Shown: positions 1 to 13,249 of the stretch, in pieces | Layout: the number at the start of each line of letters is the position of its first letter | Numbering within the stretch: position 1 is the first letter of the stretch | Assembly: GCF_030269925.1 (NCBI RefSeq) | Contig: NC_085116.1 | Location: 9,796,001 to 9,860,000 of the forward strand | Direction: 5' to 3' | DNA length: 64,000 nt | Source of the DNA: Bombyx mori | Taxonomy: Eukaryota > Arthropoda > Insecta > Lepidoptera > Bombycidae | Position numbers and translations under genes: made by a program | Notes under the pieces: generated by a model | The model's database searches: none | What the model was told of the DNA's origin: nothing | What the model saw: the letters and a program-made list of their open reading frames with translations, nothing else

Positions 1-3000
1 ATTATAGAAGTCGGTCTTGTAATTATTGAATACGATTTCTAAGGAATTCAGAATTTATTTTTGAGAAGTTATTAATTTAGAATTACGGCAGTGTTCTTAT
101 AACGAGCTTAAAAAACTTCGATAACTGATTAGGAACGAAACCGCAAGTATTTGTTATATTTGTTTGTGGCCTAGCTTCGAAAAATAATGTTGTTTTCGGC
201 TGCTGTTTGTGTAAATTATCTTGGTATGTTCACGCCCTGTAACGTCTTTAAGAGTTCCGTTTCACTCACATCCTAAGAGGGTCCAATTTATGATGTCATT
301 GGTTAGTGATAAAGATATTCAAACATATATTCCCGATTTTCGTTTTACTTAAAACAAAAGTGTATGAAACTTTCTTTCCTTCCTTTATGACTTTTATAGC
401 TCACTCGCAGTTGTGATATATATTCGCGATTTGTAAATTTAGTGCTAGCAACGGCCTCTCTTATATAGAAAGATAGGTGTTTTAGTTTTATTGTCGAATA
501 AAACAAACCGTGGTGACAATATTTTACTATAATCTATGGTATACTGTCATGTTGTTATCCACTATAATATAAAATTAATGTAAGTCAGTATCTGTACATA
601 AATTGACAAAAGCAAAACGGTTATAGTTTCCTTCCCTTTTTATCAACCGATTTTTTTTTCGAGAGTGTCAGAGGTTTCTATTTTTAAAAAGAGTCAATAT
701 ATTATATACTTTTTTTCAAATTGTTATTGTCAAAACAATAGAATGTAAATACATAAAGTGAATAGAACCGAATTCGACTTTCGTTCATTGATCGAGCACT
801 GTTACTTATGATTTCACGAAAATGGATTAGTGTTGTGTGACGTCCCTATACTTAGTTATTACATATATAAATAAATTATAGCATTAGTAAGCTCATCGAA
901 ATTTACAAAATGTCCGGAATTTTTACATCTTAACATAAGAAATCAATTAGTTAAATGTTGCTGTAAATTAATTGCTTCACTTTTAGAAACAAGTTCACAC
1001 ACAATTTGTGGGCACATGTTATACTTTAGTCATGAATGGACTCTTACCTCCACGATTGAGATAACTGTAGATTGCATAACCATTTTAATCATAAGCAAAT
1101 ACTAGATACTAGTTACTACACCATACTTTTGAATTTGGATATTTTGTCACAAAAATATACCTAGTTCTATTTTCTTGGTTTGTAATTTTTACATATTTTA
1201 ATACACGGCTGATAAAACTTTTTCGACTGTAAGCGGTATTAGGATCTGGGATCTTTATTTTCGCTTACATGGATGGAAGAGGTCGATAAGAGCATGATAG
1301 TGCGCAGCTACGCGGGCACGGCATTGACATAGTTGTCAGTGACGCCGCGTCATCGCGTCAATGGCCCTCGAGACACGCGTCGGTAGGAAATAAGTGAGGA
1401 TGGTCGAACAAAATTTTGCAAAAAGCTTATGGGATTTCGTTCGACTCTACTCAGTGAATGAGCTCACGTAAGTGGTTGCTGTACATATCAGTGTAAATAC
1501 CACCATCCATATCAGGATACGACCAAAAGATCACTTCGAATTGACATCGTTCCAGCCCTTTGATGATTGCATTACGGCAGATCCTAGTACATAATTACTT
1601 TTCATCAGACGGGATATGTCCGCTCTTCCACAGCAAAAGATAATACTATCCATCCGCGCAAGCTCACAATACTCAAAAACTTATTTAAGTGATTGATAAA
1701 TTAAGTTAACTTGGGTTGGTACTCCAGTCTTAAACTGGTATGATAAAACTGGGTCTAGTGAATTTAGCACATCAATAATTTCGCCAGCACTTTATTAAAT
1801 AAATTCAGAGTTAACTGCTCATTATTTCCTGTCGAAAATGTGCCAATAATATTGAAAGCTAATTTTGGAGTTTACCTATGTAGGTTTCGCGAGAATACAT
1901 GTTCATTAGTATTCACGTGGTAGATGTCCCGTATAGTACGAATCAATCGATCGTACCCGCATCGACTTTTCGTGCTTTAGCATTGACTCTTGTACGAGTT
2001 TGACGAGCCGCAAGCGCCCACGCATATTGACCAATTTCGCGCCTAATACAACGATATAATAAAATTCTTATACTAAACTCCTTCCTTCTACCCTTATACT
2101 AAAATCCTTATTCTTATAACAAAAAAATAGTGTAAAGTTTTTAATTATACTCAAAGTATTTAAGATAATTTCTGATATAAATCATAAAGGTATTGAAATT
2201 TTACCTTATGATAAAAATGTGAAAACGTTATAAAATAAACCTAGAATTTTTCACTTTAAAAATTAAAGTTTTTGCTGATTCAATATCTGCTTGGTGATAT
2301 TGATTAAGCTTACTCACTATAAATTAATTTACTTTGCGTGACTTGTGTTCCCGAAAGTAGGTTTTCAAGCCAGCAATTCAAAGTGAAGGTAAAGAAGCTA
2401 CTTTAAATTTCATTGAATTTATGATCTATGAATTTAGAATGCATAGCTTATTAAAATAATTACACTTCATATATCAAGCATGTTTATCTCATAAATTGGA
2501 GAATATCTATTAAGCTTTCGTGAGTATTGAATGCTATATCAAAGATGATATCTATAAATTCTTTAGATTTTATACTTACTTGAGCATATTTAATATAATA
2601 GGAAATAAAACATTCTGAGGACAGAGTTTTTTGCCTAACTAGATTTCGTGTTTCTTGAGTCTAGTTACGTGTGAGTGATTTAGAATTAGATTATTCAAAA
2701 CTCTATTACTACTTTTCCCCTATCAGTTCGTAGTCCGCAACAATCCTAATCTCATAATTTAACTAATTTTCTCCCAATTTCTATCTTGAAGCACGAGTGT
2801 ACAATACAAGTGTCGTGCTTATTTTTATCGCGATGTAATTATGTGTTCCGATCTGAAGGGTAACTTAGCTGTTATTTATATGATAATACGATCGAACATC
2901 TCAAGATGGGTGATGGCTATTATGGTGCGGATTATGAGTTTCCGTAATCATACCCCGTGAGCTGATCTGCCCATCAACGCCTATTAAAACAATACGAATG

Positions 3001-4716
3001 AGATAGATGGTCAGTCTGTATTCAATAAATACCATAACTTAGTTACTATTATTATATTATATAGTTCAGATTGAGTGTGGCATCACTGAAATGTGAATAA
3101 TTTGTAACTTCAATACTACCACTTAGGTACTACTTAATCTCGTTTTTATGCCCATTCAAATATTTGCATAGTAATATTTGTGTGGTTATTTTGAACCATT
3201 CTTAATTTCTTCTTTTTAAAACATACTAGCAGGAACAAAGATAATGAAATTGACATAAAAATGAAAAATTTAAAATGACTTATGCATGTAACCATTTTTT
3301 ATACGAGTATCATGTGCTGGTTGTGCTGGCACGTAATTTAAAGAAAGAAAAAACCGATAGGTTTTACTTATTAACATACGCATGTACTAAGTTCGATTTT
3401 TTTTCAAATTTTTTTTTAAATTTCACCAGTATTTTAATTCTACCATATCAAAAAATTTTAATTTTCTTAGTATTAGTTTTTTTTAAATTATAATCTGGTT
3501 AAAATTAAGGATCCGAACTTTAAGTTATATTTTTGGAAGATTGATAATTTAAACATACGTAGGTATGAAGTTTTAGCGACTTACTAGCGTCCGCATCGAG
3601 GATTTCATGATTTCCTAATTTACGAAACTTTCACTTCTGAATTTTATTTAACAAGTAATCAATCTAAAATCGTCCAATTTTAAATACATTATTAATGTCA
3701 TTTTATGTAGAATGTTCACTTAGTTTCCCGCCATTTTGCGAAGTATTTCCGCAAAAATAGCGGGTGCTGAGCTCACGACTACTTTCGTCCGCTGCCGGTA
3801 TGAGACTAACTTACGATTACGACAGTAGACTGTATAGCTGTGCCACTTTGCTGAGGACCAGGATTAAAACTAACACAACGTAAAAAGTTCGCACTTCACT
3901 CAACAACAAGCCTTACACACCTCGAGTAGAGTTCGAGTGTTGTCTAGTCAGTTCAACCGTGACTGATACTTTGAATGGTTTTGCGTGATTCATTAATTAG
4001 ACTCATATTATCTTAGTTACAGACTGCATTTTTACTATTTTTCTCGACCCATGTTATCGGCTTTGTCGATAGCTTCGTTGGTTTTCTTTAGTCCTGAGTT
4101 TGTTTTTTGTTTTAAAAAGTACATAATATTAGGCTTATTCATCAAACAAACGTTATATACTTAATTGGCACACATGAATTTATTTTTAGTCGACCGCTGT
4201 CACTCATGTCTTTCGAACAAGAGGAATAGAGGTTTAGTGGGTATCTACCACTATGTGTGATTTTTTTCTAAAAGCCACGTCATGGGTGCTCCTGAGAGAC
4301 TGTAAGTAATGCATCGATATTTTTAACGGTATGGCTTGTCTTTTGATCGTCTGCCAGCGTCGGTTATTATTATATAAAAAAATCCACAAGTAACTTTTTG
4401 TAGTTTGTGTCAAAATTTTAGAGTAAATGTCCAAAACAAGTATTATAAAAAGAAATGATACCAAAGACTTTCGTTCGGAATTTTCAGAGACAGACAGTGC
4501 AACTTTGTTAAAATTTTGTAATCATTACCATGAACGTAGTACATACTACATGCCACGAGGTCGGTCAAGGTAAACATGAAACTTGTTTCATTTCTTGTAG
4601 GTATAGATAGGTTTTAAGTTACATATGAAATGCGTCATACTATATAGTGTATCTGCTGTTACGTATAGACGTACCTAATTTAATAATGCGATATTCTTTC
4701 CAATCAACTTTAATAT
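1..4716. other. AT-rich stretch without recognised gene
   Basis: No ORF with coding character and no splice-consistent exon was recognised on either strand. Two GC-richer patches (about 1255-1420 and 3725-3960) stand out but match nothing I know. The missing last exon of the bHLH gene could be here or beyond the window. Traces resembling very old family-A SINE sequence occur near 1440-1590. Confidence 0.4.
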
Positions 4717-4983
4717 TTTTTATTTCTTAGGGTGGTCGGTTAGGTGGGAGGGACGAGCTCACGGCCCACCTAATGTTAAGTGGTTACCGGATCCCATAGA
4801 CATCTAGTGACATCTACAACATAAATACCGCCACCCACCTTGAGATGTGATTTGTAAGGTCTCAGTATAGTTACAACGGCTGCCCCACCCTTTAAACCAA
4901 AACGCATTAAACTGCTTCACGGCAGAAATGGGCAGGGTGGTGGTACCTACCCGTGCGGACTCGCAAGAGGTCCTACCACCATT
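4717..4983 (-). repeat. Family-A SINE-like repeat, nearly full
   Basis: Its reverse complement runs from a head containing GGTGGTAGGACCTCTTG to an A-rich tail after CCCACC. It shares blocks such as AAACCGAAACGCATTA and CCACCCACCTTGAGA with copies at 10111, 35651, 38183 and 39751. Confidence 0.8.
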
Positions 4984-5181
4984 AAAGGTATTGGTGTTGT
5001 TTCTATCGTAAAGGATTATTTTTGACGTTTGACGTGGTGGAACACATCAGAAGCTTTCGTCAACATGTCCGGGAGCCGTCGTACCGGTAGACGAGGAGAC
5101 TTCGCCCACCCCTGGTCCCCCTGAGTAAATGTTTAAGGGACCAACGAAAGAGCCTCTGAAAACTGATTATAGGGCTTCCAT

Positions 5182-5335
5182 TTTTTCCCCTACCAATTCG
5201 CTGGTAGCCTAAGGGGCTATTTCAGCTAAGCGCTTCCGTGGCGCTTTGATTTAGACCCAGCGGGGTATACCGAGAATGAACTGTCTAGGCGAGCTCGGTG
5301 TGGCTCGAGCTCGATCCCAGTGGGTGGGGATGGCA
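5182..5335 (-). repeat. Diverged Bm1-like SINE fragment
   Basis: It starts TTTTTTCCCCTACCAATTCG and GGTAGCCTAAGGGGCTATTT, the tail part of Bm1 read backwards, as at 45940-45980 and 56290-56335. The remainder diverges. Confidence 0.55.
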
Positions 5336-5684
5336 GACTAAATCCAATTTTGGGTAAATTGAATTCGTTTTAATGCTTTTAAAATAACCGAATTAAAATT
5401 GATCGTTTTAGTAAAAAAAATATTTAATACAATATAAAATTCATTTTGAGTAACAAATAATAAAATACATTTCCATAATATAATAGTACGTAACAATTTT
5501 ATTAATACTAGTTAGAAATATTTAACTTCATTGTATGCAGTACGAATGTAATATTATTATAATAATAATTCGAATTTTGTCTTTTCTCGTTTATCACGAC
5601 TGGACCTTCTGCAATAAAAGAGATTAATAATAAATAATTTTTTTATACAATTTAACATTTAAAAGAAAAGAATATTAAACTTAC

Positions 5685-8600
5685 CATGGTTATTTCAGGG
5701 AATATAGTGCTGAGATTGAAATTGGCCCGAGATGTTCCCGAAAAACTGGCTAAAGTTCTGTCCACATTATGCCCCATGGTTTGAACGTTCGAAGTAACAA
5801 GATGACTATTTAGGAACTCTGATTGATACTGGGAAGCCATCTGATTACTCACATAGTTTGTAAATGGAAGTTCTTCGGGCATTAAATTCGCATGTCTTTT
5901 GTTGGAATTTCTATTCTGCCACAATAAATGAGAGGAATCATTCCATTCTTCCGTTTCAGTATTGAGTTTGGTTCTTTTACTTTGAAATTTTTTACTGGTC
6001 TCTTTTTTAGAACATTCTAGCTTATGTTTCGTAGCCGATTCCCTCCTGGAAGTCTTGTAATTTGACGGCAGTTTTTCTTGTTGATAATTCGAACTGTTTC
6101 TCATTTTCAGATCTTCGTATTTATGACTTGTGTAATTGTGACACTCTGTAGGTTGGTTGTAGTCAATAAAATCACCGGGAAAAGGGCCACTTGCGTAATT
6201 CCCAGTCATGAGGTTGCCGCTATTCTGCATGAAGTTGCTGTAGAAAGAGTTCGAGATTGTGTTCGTTGTAGCGTTGTATAGATTAGTGCCAGGGAATTGT
6301 TGTTGGTACGTATTCTCCGTGTAATCTAAGATCGGCGGGAAGTGAGACACTTGTGCTACACCAGTTTCTACGGTCGAATTAAACTCGTTATATTTTTGAG
6401 AGGATGGCATGTATTTAGCACTACTAATGTCCTGAATTTTCTGATTACAGCTCCCACCCCTGAGTAAGGCTTCGGCTGAATAATTGTTTTTTTGTGATTT
6501 GCTTTTTTCATTTTTGTTTGCCTTGGGTTTTGTTTGTGTATACGATACCATGTTATTATTCTCGTAAGAATTCACTATTTTGTGATCATTAAAACCGTAA
6601 CCGTGCTGGGGCAATTGGTTTTCTATTCTGGCCGCGGCATTTTTACGATTTTCACTACTGAAATGTGATAAATTTTGATCGTTTGATCGAATCGGAAATT
6701 GTTTCACCGTTTTTGACGGCTCAAATATCGGTGGCTGATAGCGGGTATTCATGTTTTCGTTAGAGCGGTTCATGAGTTGAGTTACAGATAAGAAATTCCC
6801 ACAGTTTTGCATGTCACTCTGTGGCTGCAATTTATTTATGGCCTCCATATTCTTCTTTTTTTCATGAGGACCAAGAGCTAGGTCACCCACTAATGTCGGC
6901 AAATTAATGGGCGGAGGATCTATACTGATTTCAGTCGTACCGAGGGGTCTTGCTGAAGGCCATATTTGAAATTCTTCTTGAGTTGTTTGAGCGGGGAAAT
7001 TAGGCATTGTAATGGGAAAATAATTGCCATCGTGATAATCATGCTTTTTCGTGTTATTATTTGTGTGATTATATGTTGGTTTTTGATCCAACTGATTGTA
7101 AGCCGTTCTTTGAATGTCCTTCGTCTCAGCCGTATGATTATAATTTTGCATTGGTCTTATTTCAGATGTCATCCAATTGATGTGCATTTTGCTAGGCGAT
7201 TTCTTCGTATATTTCTCCGGCAAATTTACTCCTAAAATGGGCTTGACACTATTACTATTAACAATCGCCTCTCCAACTTTCGTGTCGTAAATTTTCGGTT
7301 CATTAACTTTAGCATTCGGAATGGTTTGTAATGGATCTGTAGGCAAGTACTGTGGTTTGCAATTTAAGGATTTAGTTCCACCATTGTTTGAGTAAAACGG
7401 CGATTCTTCTGTCCATAAATTCGTGGGTTGCGAGTAAAGGCTGCTAATTGTATCTACAAAGGAACTTCCCTTGTTTGTTATGTTTTCTTTTGCATTCGAC
7501 ACCAATGGGATATGGAATTCTGGATTAAACGGATTGTACGTCGTCGAACAAGGCGCCGAAACTGTTGTTAGTATGTCCTTACTGAACGTAGCGTTATTGG
7601 TTGTGCAGTTAACGAAATCAAGGCCTTTATGTGACCAACCCAGGTCAATATCGTAAGTTAGTCTTGCAGAGCCCAATTTCATGAGGTTTTCGTCTACATT
7701 CGAGAAGTCGGATTTACTTTTCGAAGTGTACTTTTCCATGGCACAAGGATAAAGACCGAGGCTATTAAATTCGTGCGTGGAAGTTATTGTGCTTGTGCTG
7801 TAAATAGCATTTTTTACGGAACTAAAGGGATCCCCCTTATAGAATAAGTTGTTACTGTAAGTCGTCGTTTGATTTGGTAATGTTTTATTCATATTACAAT
7901 CAAATTCTATTCCAAATGTCGGGTCGGCTGGTGTGTAATTAGTCGAAACTATGGATGGGACACTTAAATTTAAGAAAGGGTTTTCGTTGTTTGCCGTCGA
8001 TACTGCTATATTAGTTGTTTTAGGGGGTTGGAGCTCTTTGATTGCTGGATTTGGTTTTTGCTTTACTTCTTGTTCGCATATGGTCGCTTTATTGTTTGGC
8101 TTGATTTTGTTAAGATTTACGTTGTGCTTGTCGAAAAACGTACTAGGCTCCTGTATTGGTTCTCGACGTCTCTGATTGTTTTCTTTGGGAGCAATAGGTA
8201 CGGAACTTTGAGCATCTTCAGCGGGACTGTCTGCCCTATTACCGCTTACTAACGGGAAAGACATTAAGAACGCGGCCGTGGGTGATGCGGCGAGTAATTC
8301 TTCGGCCAGTTCCAATCTAGCGTTACCGCCGTCGACAGTTCCATCGCACAACGAAGTTTCTAGTATATTTGGCAATTTACTTTCTTTGTCTCCTTTTGTA
8401 GTCGATTTTTCGGGAACTTCGATGTTTACAATACTAGTATCATTAACGGGTTCCGTGTTCGTTTTCGATTCTATTGATTTATCTGTTGTTACAATTGAAT
8501 CAATATTCGCTTGTGTTACCGTCTCTTTAAGAGAAGTTGTAGTTGGGGTAGATGCAGGGCTTGCTTGTTTTGTTGTTAGATTAGGGCAATTAGGTTTTTC

Positions 8601-11600
8601 AGTATTTTCATTTAGTGTTAGACTATGACTTTGAATATCATCACCCAATGGTTTTGCGAGTTCACAATTATTCGCTACTTTCTGAGATATATTCTCAGTA
8701 GATGTTAATGCTTCTAATTCTACATTGTCTGGTTTATGGTCAGATAGCGTTTTCATTTCATTAGTTTTAGGTTGATCTTTATCAGTAGAAGCTTTAGACA
8801 CTTCTACAGGTCTGTTTTTTTTAATATTCCGTTTATTATTGTTATTTTTTAATTTGACAATACTTTTTTTATTTTTCGCAGACAAAGGACGTGAATACGC
8901 GGATATCGGTAAAATGTTTACCATTGTTGTTTTTGTAATGTCGCTGTTGTGTCTGGTAACCACCGGTACTGATGGCTTGTTCGTTGACGGAATGTTTGGG
9001 TTTACGACAACAAATGCGGGTGCTATTGATGGAAACAGCAATTGCCTCTGAGGAAAAATATACGGTGCTGCGGGTAGAACCACAATGGTGTTGTCTGGAG
9101 CTGAAAAAAAATTAAAGTTTTTTTATTGTAAAGTCATTTATTGTATCGAATATTAGAATTAATTGGTATAACTTGCGTAATTACTAGTGGTAGCATGAAT
9201 TAACAGTCCGCTGGGATATGTGCCGCGTTGCTAGCTGTTGTTACTGCGATAGCCATTAAGCAATTGAGTCTTAGAGATTTCGATCTTGTCTCCGGCAGCA
9301 ACTTTGTACCAGATTGCCTGTAAGCTCATCCACTCATCTAGTGTAATAAATGAAAAATCTAGAGGACGCAATTTTCTTCTAAATTTATTCTTCACACATA
9401 ATACCTTTTAATGCAGGCTTTATTTTTGGTAAGATCTTCTGTTCTTTTAAAATTTGCTTAGGTAGAGATCTTGATTCAGTAGTTGTTGTGGCGGTCAAAA
9501 ACTTTTCATTCTTTGTATGTTTTTTTGACTTTTGCAACATTAATAATTTTACATATTTGCTATCTGAAATGAAACAATTTATATTTAATTTATATTTACG
9601 TAATAATATTGAGGTGAAACTTATTTAAGGTTCGTTTAGAACCAATTTTTATCTTCTCAAAAACTGGAATAATCATTTTTGCTTGAAATCGTTTTTCAAA
9701 GTAGATAATTAAAACTAAATCATACGTACTTTTTCCTTTCTTTTTAACACCAATGAAGACCTGAGTGGACACATCTCTTTTCTCTCCTTGAATAAGCACT
9801 TGGGCGCAAGCGTCCTTACTGTCGCCTTTGATCGAAGTTGCACTTTCCAACTTGACTTGTAAAGCTAATATCTCTGCTTCTGAAAAAAATAAGTATTTTT
9901 ATAAACTTAATTTAATAAATTTAAATATACTTTAATTAGCACATAATGCATGACACGCAAGCATATGGCGGCTTATGTTATGCTAAATAAATGGTTGATA
10001 CTGGTTACAATAGTTCACAGGCAGTGGTAACACCACCCTTTTTATAGTTTGATGGAACTTAGGCGAAATGATTCCTTGAAACTATGAAATGGGCCGTAAC
10101 ATACATACATTTTTTTTTTTTTTGCTTTTAATGGTGGACGGGCTCACAGCCCACCTGGTGTTAAGTGGTTACTGGAGCCCATAGACATCTACAACGTAAA
10201 TGCGCCACCCACCTTGAGACATAAGTTCTAAAGTCTCAAGTACAGTTACAACAGTTGCCCCACCCTTCAAACCGAAACGCATTACTGCTTCACGGTAGAA
10301 ACAGGCAGAGTGGTGGTACCCACCCGTGCGGACTCACATGAGGTCCTACCACCAGAAAAAAATACATATATATTTTTCGGTTACATTACAAGTAGAAGGC
10401 ATAAAGTTTGCTCCAATATTACAATGATAGAAAAGCCTTTATTGGTAGTGCGTCTAGTGAATCTGCTGGATTACCCTGCTTAATTCTGGGAAAGGTGGGA
10501 CAGCTGTTATTCTACACAATTGAAACTTAGACCTCATGTATCCAGTTAGGGGGTGGCATTCAAGTTGTTGTGCCTATGGGCTTCAATAAGCCTTTCACTC
10601 CAGGAGGGTAAGCAGATTTATAATGCTATAGAAAAAACAATATAGAAAAAAAAGTATGTTTCATTACAACAAAAACCTTAAGTTTTAAAAATTTATCCAC
10701 ACATAATTTAAAAGCTTTTACATGGTTTCAATAAGTGTCACTATCCTGAATATTTAATAAAACAATGCTCAAAATTGATATTTTCATGTTTGTTTCACAA
10801 GACAATTTATATTAAAAATATTGAGTTTTAGCTCATTACAAATTTATCTTATTTCCTCTTGCAAGTATACTGGGTGAGATTTTTTGAGAAATCAGCAATA
10901 CAAATATTTTTTTCATACATAGTTTTCCAATTCTGGTTTTTTATTATTTTGTTTATACAATTTTATTTTGTTTATTTAAATATTTTCTGTGATCCCGTTG
11001 TGTAAAGTTAAAAAAAAAATATATAAATCTACATAAATTAATACTCAAATAAAATAAATAAAAAAACGAATGCAATATCAAATTTACCTTTGAGTGTGAA
11101 TGCAACTTGCATAAGGTCACTTGTGTTAAAAGTCATCAGAGGCTGACTTTTATTTATTTAGTAATAAAAAAAAATTACAAAAACAAGATAAATAGAGTAC
11201 ATAAAAACTAACAAAAAGCATTCAACAAATTGAGAAATAAAAATAAAGAAAAATAAAAGTGTAATAAAAAAAAATGTATAGACAAATGAACTGTACAGCT
11301 CAATGCTTGGATCTTAAATTTATTTTATTTAATTAGAGAAGTGTGATAAACAAATATTTAGATTTCATCATGTATTATTGTTGTATGTACTATTGTTGTC
11401 TGGGAAGTTATACAACAGACAAGATAGTGTTGGCTGTGAGAGGTTTAAACGATGAAAGGAAAGATCTTCCACAAAGCAAGTGACATTATTCAGTAGACTG
11501 ACTGTCCGAACGTTGTTGTTCGGAGCTTGTATATATGCAAGCTTATCTTGAAAATCTTGTAAGCGAGATTCAGGCATTTGTCAAATATCTTGTATCGTAT

Positions 11601-12503
11601 GATGGCTACCTGCCACATTGGCTAAGGTTACTTTTACTTGTTAGTAGTTTGAAAACTTTCCGATTACATAAACGGCTGCCTGAGCACAGCTCACTTAAGT
11701 AAACATGTTCAAGTGTATCTAAGAAATCTATTATGTTATGTATAAGCTTATATAGGAACACAATGTTAGCAACTATACATAGTGTGCTTTTTGACTGCAT
11801 TGCATAAAATGAAAGAGGTTTAGGTAGGTAGGTAGATTAGATTAGGAATGAAAGGTGATAAAGGAACCATTTTTTTATTCTTCCTATCCTATTTGCGTGT
11901 ACTTGATAGCCGGGGCTCCAAACTGTACAGCAATTTCCCAGAATGTTTTGTACAATCATATTGTAAATAAGAATGGTTCAACTAGGTAACTTAAATATTT
12001 TCATTGGTCTATTGATGAAACCAGAAAGACAGGAAGTACTGCTAATAATGTTATCAAATATAAATTTCTTATAATTATTCACTTAAAATATAAAATTCTG
12101 AATTTATACTCAGGAAATTTTGAAGGCATCATATTTTGAAGTGAGTATTTAGCAAGCAATCTACAATTTTAGATTACTAAAATTACCTATGCTCTTAACT
12201 TACTGAGTTGTGTTCGTTCTTGAGTACAATTAGTTAGACACAAAATTGCTTGTTGAACAATTTCAATTTTTGGATACTGTACATTTTCATTTTCTGTACT
12301 TCTAGGATCCTTGGCTTTATTCACTGCTTTAACTGCTTCTCCTAATTTTGATATGGCATCGTTAAATTTATTGCGCCTTTGTTTTTCCCATTCTCGACAA
12401 CGACTGTAATTTAAGCAATTTATCAATCCTGTACGAAATACACTAATTTTACGTCCGAGATAATATTTGTTTACCTTGGAGTACGCTTATTAGTATTTTC
12501 CAT
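5685..12503 (-). CDS. bHLH transcription factor, USF3-like candidate (3' end not found)
   Basis: Spliced minus-strand gene. Coding exons: 12475-12503, 12204-12403, 9820-9879, 9405-9563 and 5685-9100. All have GT-AG borders, and phases 2,1,1,1,0 match throughout. The start ATG at 12503-12501 is followed by G. Residues 13-72 form a bHLH: the basic part contains EKQRR followed by NKFN, with the E and RR that contact E-boxes, then two helices split by a charged loop (KAKDPRSTENEN). Exon 3 adds a short heptad-like stretch (AEILALQVKLES). Exon 4 is lysine-rich. Exon 5 encodes 1138 residues of Asn/Ser/Thr-rich, mostly disordered sequence opening with a hydrophobic PAAPYIFPQ motif. It ends ATG|GTAAGT at 5685/5684, so a further exon must exist; reading through would add only a short tail to a stop at 5652. 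A short bHLH plus a very long disordered tail recalls animal USF3, but that name is an inference. Intron 1 is only 71 bp. Intron 2 holds a SINE and LINE fragments. The bHLH call is secure; the family name is not. Confidence 0.85.
10111..10354 (-). repeat. Family-A SINE-like repeat
   Basis: Poly(T) at 10111-10123, then the same order of blocks as the 4717 copy, ending TCCTACCACCAG. It lies within intron 2 (9880-12203) of the bHLH gene. Confidence 0.85.
11088..11136 (-). CDS. Candidate alternative first exon of the bHLH gene
   Basis: Inside intron 2, an ATG at 11136-11134 opens 16 codons (MTFNTSDLMQVAFTLK) plus one base. It ends at a strong donor, AAAG|GTAAAT (11088/11087). Its phase fits the exon starting at 9879 and would give TLKEAEIL. 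An in-frame TAA lies 24 bases upstream of the ATG. If used, the product would lack the bHLH and keep the heptad stretch and long tail. As an internal exon after 12204 it would hit a stop in the phase required, so only a first-exon role fits. No promoter motif was identified. A chance ORF cannot be excluded. Confidence 0.35.
11435..11617. repeat. LTR-like repeat copy, related to 14113-14296
   Basis: About 180 bp matching 14113-14296 in the same orientation. Shared blocks are TTTAAAC.A.GAAAGGAA.AT, TTGTTCGGA.CTTGTA and ATGATGGCTACC.GCCACAT. It separates two pieces of an old LINE reverse transcriptase. Confidence 0.6.
11617..12070 (-). pseudogene. Old LINE reverse transcriptase C-terminal fragment
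   Basis: Minus-strand translation in broken frames gives VWSPGYQVHANRIGRIKKWF and then IFLYKLIHNIIDFLDTLEHV-like sequence. This is the usual C-terminal layout of jockey/CR1-type reverse transcriptases (VWxPxYxxHxxRxExxQ). Several stops and frameshifts are present. It lies in a bHLH gene intron on the same strand. Confidence 0.55.
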
Positions 12504-13249
12504 GACTAACAGCCTACGAAATTGCTTTTGGGTATAAAAATATGATTTAACTTAAATTTTAACCATTTATCATAGAAAAATAAATATAGTAAACAAGTTT
12601 AACTTTAATGTTATTCTCGGGCATCAAATTGATTACCTAGTTATTATAAATCACATAGAAAATACACACATAAGCAAATAAATATATTATTCTTAAATAC
12701 ATACGGTACATACTACATACATAAATAATTGTGTTTTTTATTATAATAATGACATTAATGACCTAGAAATATATAGGTATGTACGGTAGGTATAAGATTT
12801 TTTATGGGATTTTATGACCTGGTAACTAAGACCTTTAAGTCGTCTTATTTTAATTTATATTCATTTTTTATAATGAAAAATGCTAGCATGGAGTGAAATG
12901 AAACGAAGATGATTAATTTGAGACATTAATCAACTGGGATGAAATAAAATGAAGTGAGATGAGATGATATGGGATGAAATATAATCTTAACTTAAAATAG
13001 TGGTCATTTACTGACATTTTTTCAGTGGAGTTTTTGGAGGATCACGAGAAGTTACGTCCAGAGGCTTTGTTTTCCCACATTTGTGCACTTTCACAGATAT
13101 TAAGCAGTTAATAAACCACCGCTATTACACATTTAAACCCGAAGACACACTAAATAGCAAAATAAAACAAATTACACAACTTCACTCCACGCTATCCCGC
13201 CAAAATTCCAATAGAGTTTATGATATAGAATTTATAGAGTATTACTTTG
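12504..13249. other. Region upstream of the bHLH gene
   Basis: AT-rich sequence between the bHLH start codon and the fold-back element, expected to hold the leader and promoter. No TATA or initiator could be assigned with confidence. A run of GATGA-like words occurs near 12895-12985. Confidence 0.4.

Noticed and set aside
3275..3493. 72-codon plus-strand ORF
   Set aside because: Composed of Phe/Leu/Ile from AT-rich low-complexity sequence; no motif, no splice or promoter support.
6078..9051. Several plus-strand ORFs of 60-116 codons
   Set aside because: They lie antisense to the 3.4-kb coding exon of the bHLH gene and arise from its codon pattern.
9596..9819. Extension of bHLH exon 3 in the same frame
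   Set aside because: The frame stays open, but the donor GACA|GTAAGG at 9820/9819 has the phase needed for the next exon; the extension would end at a stop without the long tail.
12184..12194. Alternative donor GCATAG|GTAATT for the bHLH exon
   Set aside because: It would include an in-frame TAG; the donor at 12204/12203 is stronger and keeps phase.
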